Positions 61,416 to 64,000 of a stretch of DNA of 64,000 bases are shown piece after piece (position 1 is the first letter of the stretch; each line of letters begins with the position of its first letter). The position numbers and the translations under genes are program-made. The notes below the pieces were generated by a model that did not search any database, was not told where the DNA came from, and saw nothing but the letters and a program-made list of their open reading frames with translations. This stretch comes from Bigelowiella natans CCMP2755 (taxonomy: Eukaryota > Cercozoa > Chlorarachniophyceae), in the NCBI GenBank assembly GCA_000320545.1, contig ADNK01001329.1, positions 37,846-101,845 on the forward strand. Direction: 5' to 3'.

Positions 61416-63219
61416 AAAAAACGAATACTAGCAGCATTTGCTAGTTTGTGGATGGTTTCCAGCATGGGCATCATGCTACCGCTAGTGACTCCTTGCTTTA
61501 TTACTTGTTCTTGCTGTGGTGTGTACTACCCAGAGGGAGGGATGTACGAGTATATGCGTACACACACGCATATTTATTATACGTCAGCTACACGCACATG
61601 ATAGACATGCAACACAATGTCACATGTGTTCATGATAGCTATTCAATTATAGACACTATGTCTATTATTTCATGTAATGCAATGTGTATGTATGTATGTG
61701 TGTATATGTATCCATACATGTGCACATAGTGCAAATCACATTACTGCTGTGTCTATCCTCAGAGCCCCACATGATCTTTGGCACAGTGAAATGGTTGATG
61801 AATGCACATGTGGTGATAGACATGCAATGCACTTTTCTCATGCACGTACATCCTAATGGAGCCTCAAGGCTCGTTCTGATGAGCATCATGCATGCCATGC
61901 ATCACTACGCTCAGTCAAACACACAAAACTGAAAACAGGTGCGCTGTGCGTGGGTGCTCACGGCCGCCACAGCCAGGCCCTGCTAGCCTGGCGTGATCAG
62001 GATGTCCGAAATTGCAAATGCGAGCTCACACAGGCGACTAGCAAGCGCAGCACAGCGCGTGCATGCGTGACCACAAACACATGTCAGCTGGGTTGCGGGC
62101 TGCAATCTGCAAAAATTCACATTTTCGACAAAATGTGGTCAAAACATGCATTTTTGAGGTTTTGACGCACATGGAAAGGACGAATTTCGTACCAATATTG
62201 AACAAACATGGAAACAAAACCGAGGCGTGTCACAAAAATTTGAAGCGCAACTCGTTTCGTGCATGACCATGCTAGCATGCTGGCATGGAATTTGCAACGA
62301 AAAGGTCCCATGCATGACCGACATCGCATTCAGACACAATGCAATGTGCATGCTAGCATGTGAAAGCAATTTGAACGCATGCGCGCGCAAAATGGATTTT
62401 GCCAACGAAAATCCGGGATCACAGATCACGCTACGCTAGCACGCCCAGCCGGCGCGCGGGCCTGGCTGTGGTGGCCGTGGCTCATTTCTTGATCACCATG
62501 CCATGTTGCGTACGCGCATGCTAGCATGCGTGCATGTCTAGATGTGCGCCCCACTGCATGCATGCTCCATAGCTAGTCATGTTCGACCACCGACCACGTG
62601 TACAAGTCACCTAGTTGTTTGCCACATGCTCGTGGTCTAGCGGTGATGTGTAACTACGCAGCAGCGCACATGCGTTTATGCGTTCTGTGTCATTATTACC
62701 GGTTAGTACATTGTCGCACAAAGAGCATAGATGTGTATCGATAATTTATTATGCTACAATACGACACAACGCCCCAGCCACAATTTAATTTTGTCAATGT
62801 GCGCAAAGCATTCCACATGTTGGCTATGCATTTTGACTTGGAAGCTTCGTATAATAATCTGATAAGAGTTCCTATGCATGCGTACCTTCAAAGAACAAAA
62901 ATTCGAAAACTAATGTGCAACTTTTTCTTTGAACATGATGGAAGACTGGTCAAGATGACAAACATGGGTTATAAATAATAACGACTGTGGATTTGCCGTG
63001 CGAATCTCGATGAAGAGGTACCAATAAGGGGAGAAAAGATACTCACAGAATATACACATCTATACACACACAAACACACAAATTCTTGAGCTCCAAAATG
63101 GAGGAAGATGGAACGACTAGCTACTGAAATGGCTATTCCATGAATGACTCACAAAGACGATCAATACATATTTACTCACACCCACCACACACACACACAC
63201 ACGCACACACACATTTATG

Positions 63220-63256
<37 letters not shown>

Positions 63257-63660
63257 GGCGCTAAGCAAGACTCTTACTAATTTTTTTCTTCAAATTTTTG
63301 TACAATAAAACGTAGTAGGAAGATCAAGTGGGATAGAAACCACTGCCAACGCACAGAGCCGCTGCTACTCTCAGATGGCATTCTCATTAATTTGGATTTC
63401 CCGCTTCCTTTTCTTCTACTTGCATATATCATTCTAAGATCATCATTCGACTGTATAGGTAGATCGGGTTTAGTATTTTTTGATTGTTGAAGAAAACGAC
63501 GTATTCTCTGTCAATTACTGTTTGATATATTATATTTGTATGATAGGATCTGCTGCCCTAAAGGCAAAAAAGGTACATAAACAACGATGTATTATTTAAC
63601 ACGAGTGGGGCTCTTCTCTTCCTGGATTAAGACTGAAAAGCGTATCAAGCAACCCACACC
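61416..63660. other. right-end non-coding region with CTAGC/GCATGC block
   Basis: From about 61570 to 62660 the DNA is dense in GCATGC, CATGCTAGCATG (62268-62280, 62348-62360, 62518-62530), GCGCGC and TGCACG words, matching the other gene-tail blocks and lying after the last plus-strand stop. An open stretch at 62751-62978 is not recognisable. CA and GT repeats occur at 63183-63212 and 63224-63253. Confidence 0.6.
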
Positions 63661-63666
63661 AAAGAA

Positions 63667-63685
63667 GCAGCAGCCGACCATATAT

Positions 63686-63778
<93 letters not shown>

Positions 63779-64000
63779 TGCGGCGCCCTGTGTGTGTGGG
63801 TTGATGCGACACGCCTGTCTCTCTCACGAGAGAGAAAAGAGACACACGCGCGCGCGAAAATATATATATATGTGTGTGTTTATTTTTTATCGGGAGGGAG
63901 AGAGAGACACACACATATATATATCTCACTGTCTCAGAGAGAGAGTGTGTGTGTCTCTCTCTCTCTCTATATATATATATCTCTATCTATCTATATACAC
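63667..64000. repeat. TA-rich compound microsatellite at right edge
   Basis: Long TA runs (63678-63774), then GTGTGT, GAGAGA, CGCGCG, further TATATA and CTCTCT runs to the end. Almost no unique sequence remains, so assembly errors are possible. Confidence 0.85.

Noticed and set aside
62751..62978. 75-codon plus-strand ORF near the right end
   Set aside because: No recognisable family and no start or splice context; kept only as part of the non-coding description.
63667..64000. Telomere-like or CRISPR-like array at the right edge
   Set aside because: The repeats are simple dinucleotides with no spacers and no telomeric motif.

Overview
This is nuclear DNA of a eukaryote, dense in spliceosomal introns. 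GT-AG introns were placed by hand by requiring reading frame and phase to match across each junction. In eleven gene models the summed exons are a whole number of codons: RPS6 248 aa, Arp3 419, PSF2 205, two-pore channel 859, beta'-COP 984, two-RRM protein 364, FYVE-J protein 1770, DnaJ 530, a 199-aa hypothetical, uroporphyrin methyltransferase 427, FKBP 246. An NCA2-like gene (about 583 aa) and a PIKfyve/Fab1 gene (about 1800 aa) are assembled except for a few uncertain junctions.

The organism is most likely an alga with a secondary plastid. Three consecutive plus-strand genes (a cyanobacterial/plastid-type DnaJ, a uroporphyrinogen methyltransferase and an FKBP) each begin with a hydrophobic signal peptide followed by a basic, Ser/Thr/Arg-rich stretch, which is the bipartite leader of proteins sent to complex plastids. 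No phenylalanine follows the predicted cleavage sites, which argues against a diatom- or cryptophyte-type leader and fits a chlorarachniophyte-like host. This assignment is inference.

Layout, left to right: RPS6 (-), ARP3 (+), PSF2 (-), NCA2 (+), two-pore channel (-), COPB2 (+), two-RRM nucleolar-type protein (-), FYVE-J-FYVE-PX coiled-coil protein (+), FAB1/PIKfyve (-), DnaJ (+), hypothetical (-), uroporphyrin methyltransferase (+), hypothetical (-), FKBP (+), then a few plus-strand exons of unclear ownership. The 14 clear genes alternate strand without exception. Divergent gaps are about 0.5-0.9 kb. Every convergent gap (0.74-1.85 kb) carries a block rich in the palindromic words GCTAGC, CTAGCTAG and GCATGC, almost absent from divergent gaps.

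Introns come in two classes. Housekeeping genes have compact introns of about 53-140 nt. NCA2, the channel, the methyltransferase, the FKBP and part of FAB1 have longer introns built from microsatellites: GTA repeats often start exactly at the 5' splice site, and CT runs often serve as the pyrimidine tract.

Functionally the middle of the window is endolysosomal: a Fab1/PIKfyve lipid kinase, a two-pore channel (a family that responds to the PIKfyve product in animals) and a new-looking double-FYVE J-domain protein lie within 28 kb, next to coatomer and Arp2/3 subunits. The right third holds the plastid-targeted trio. No tRNA, rRNA, CRISPR array or recognisable transposon was seen.
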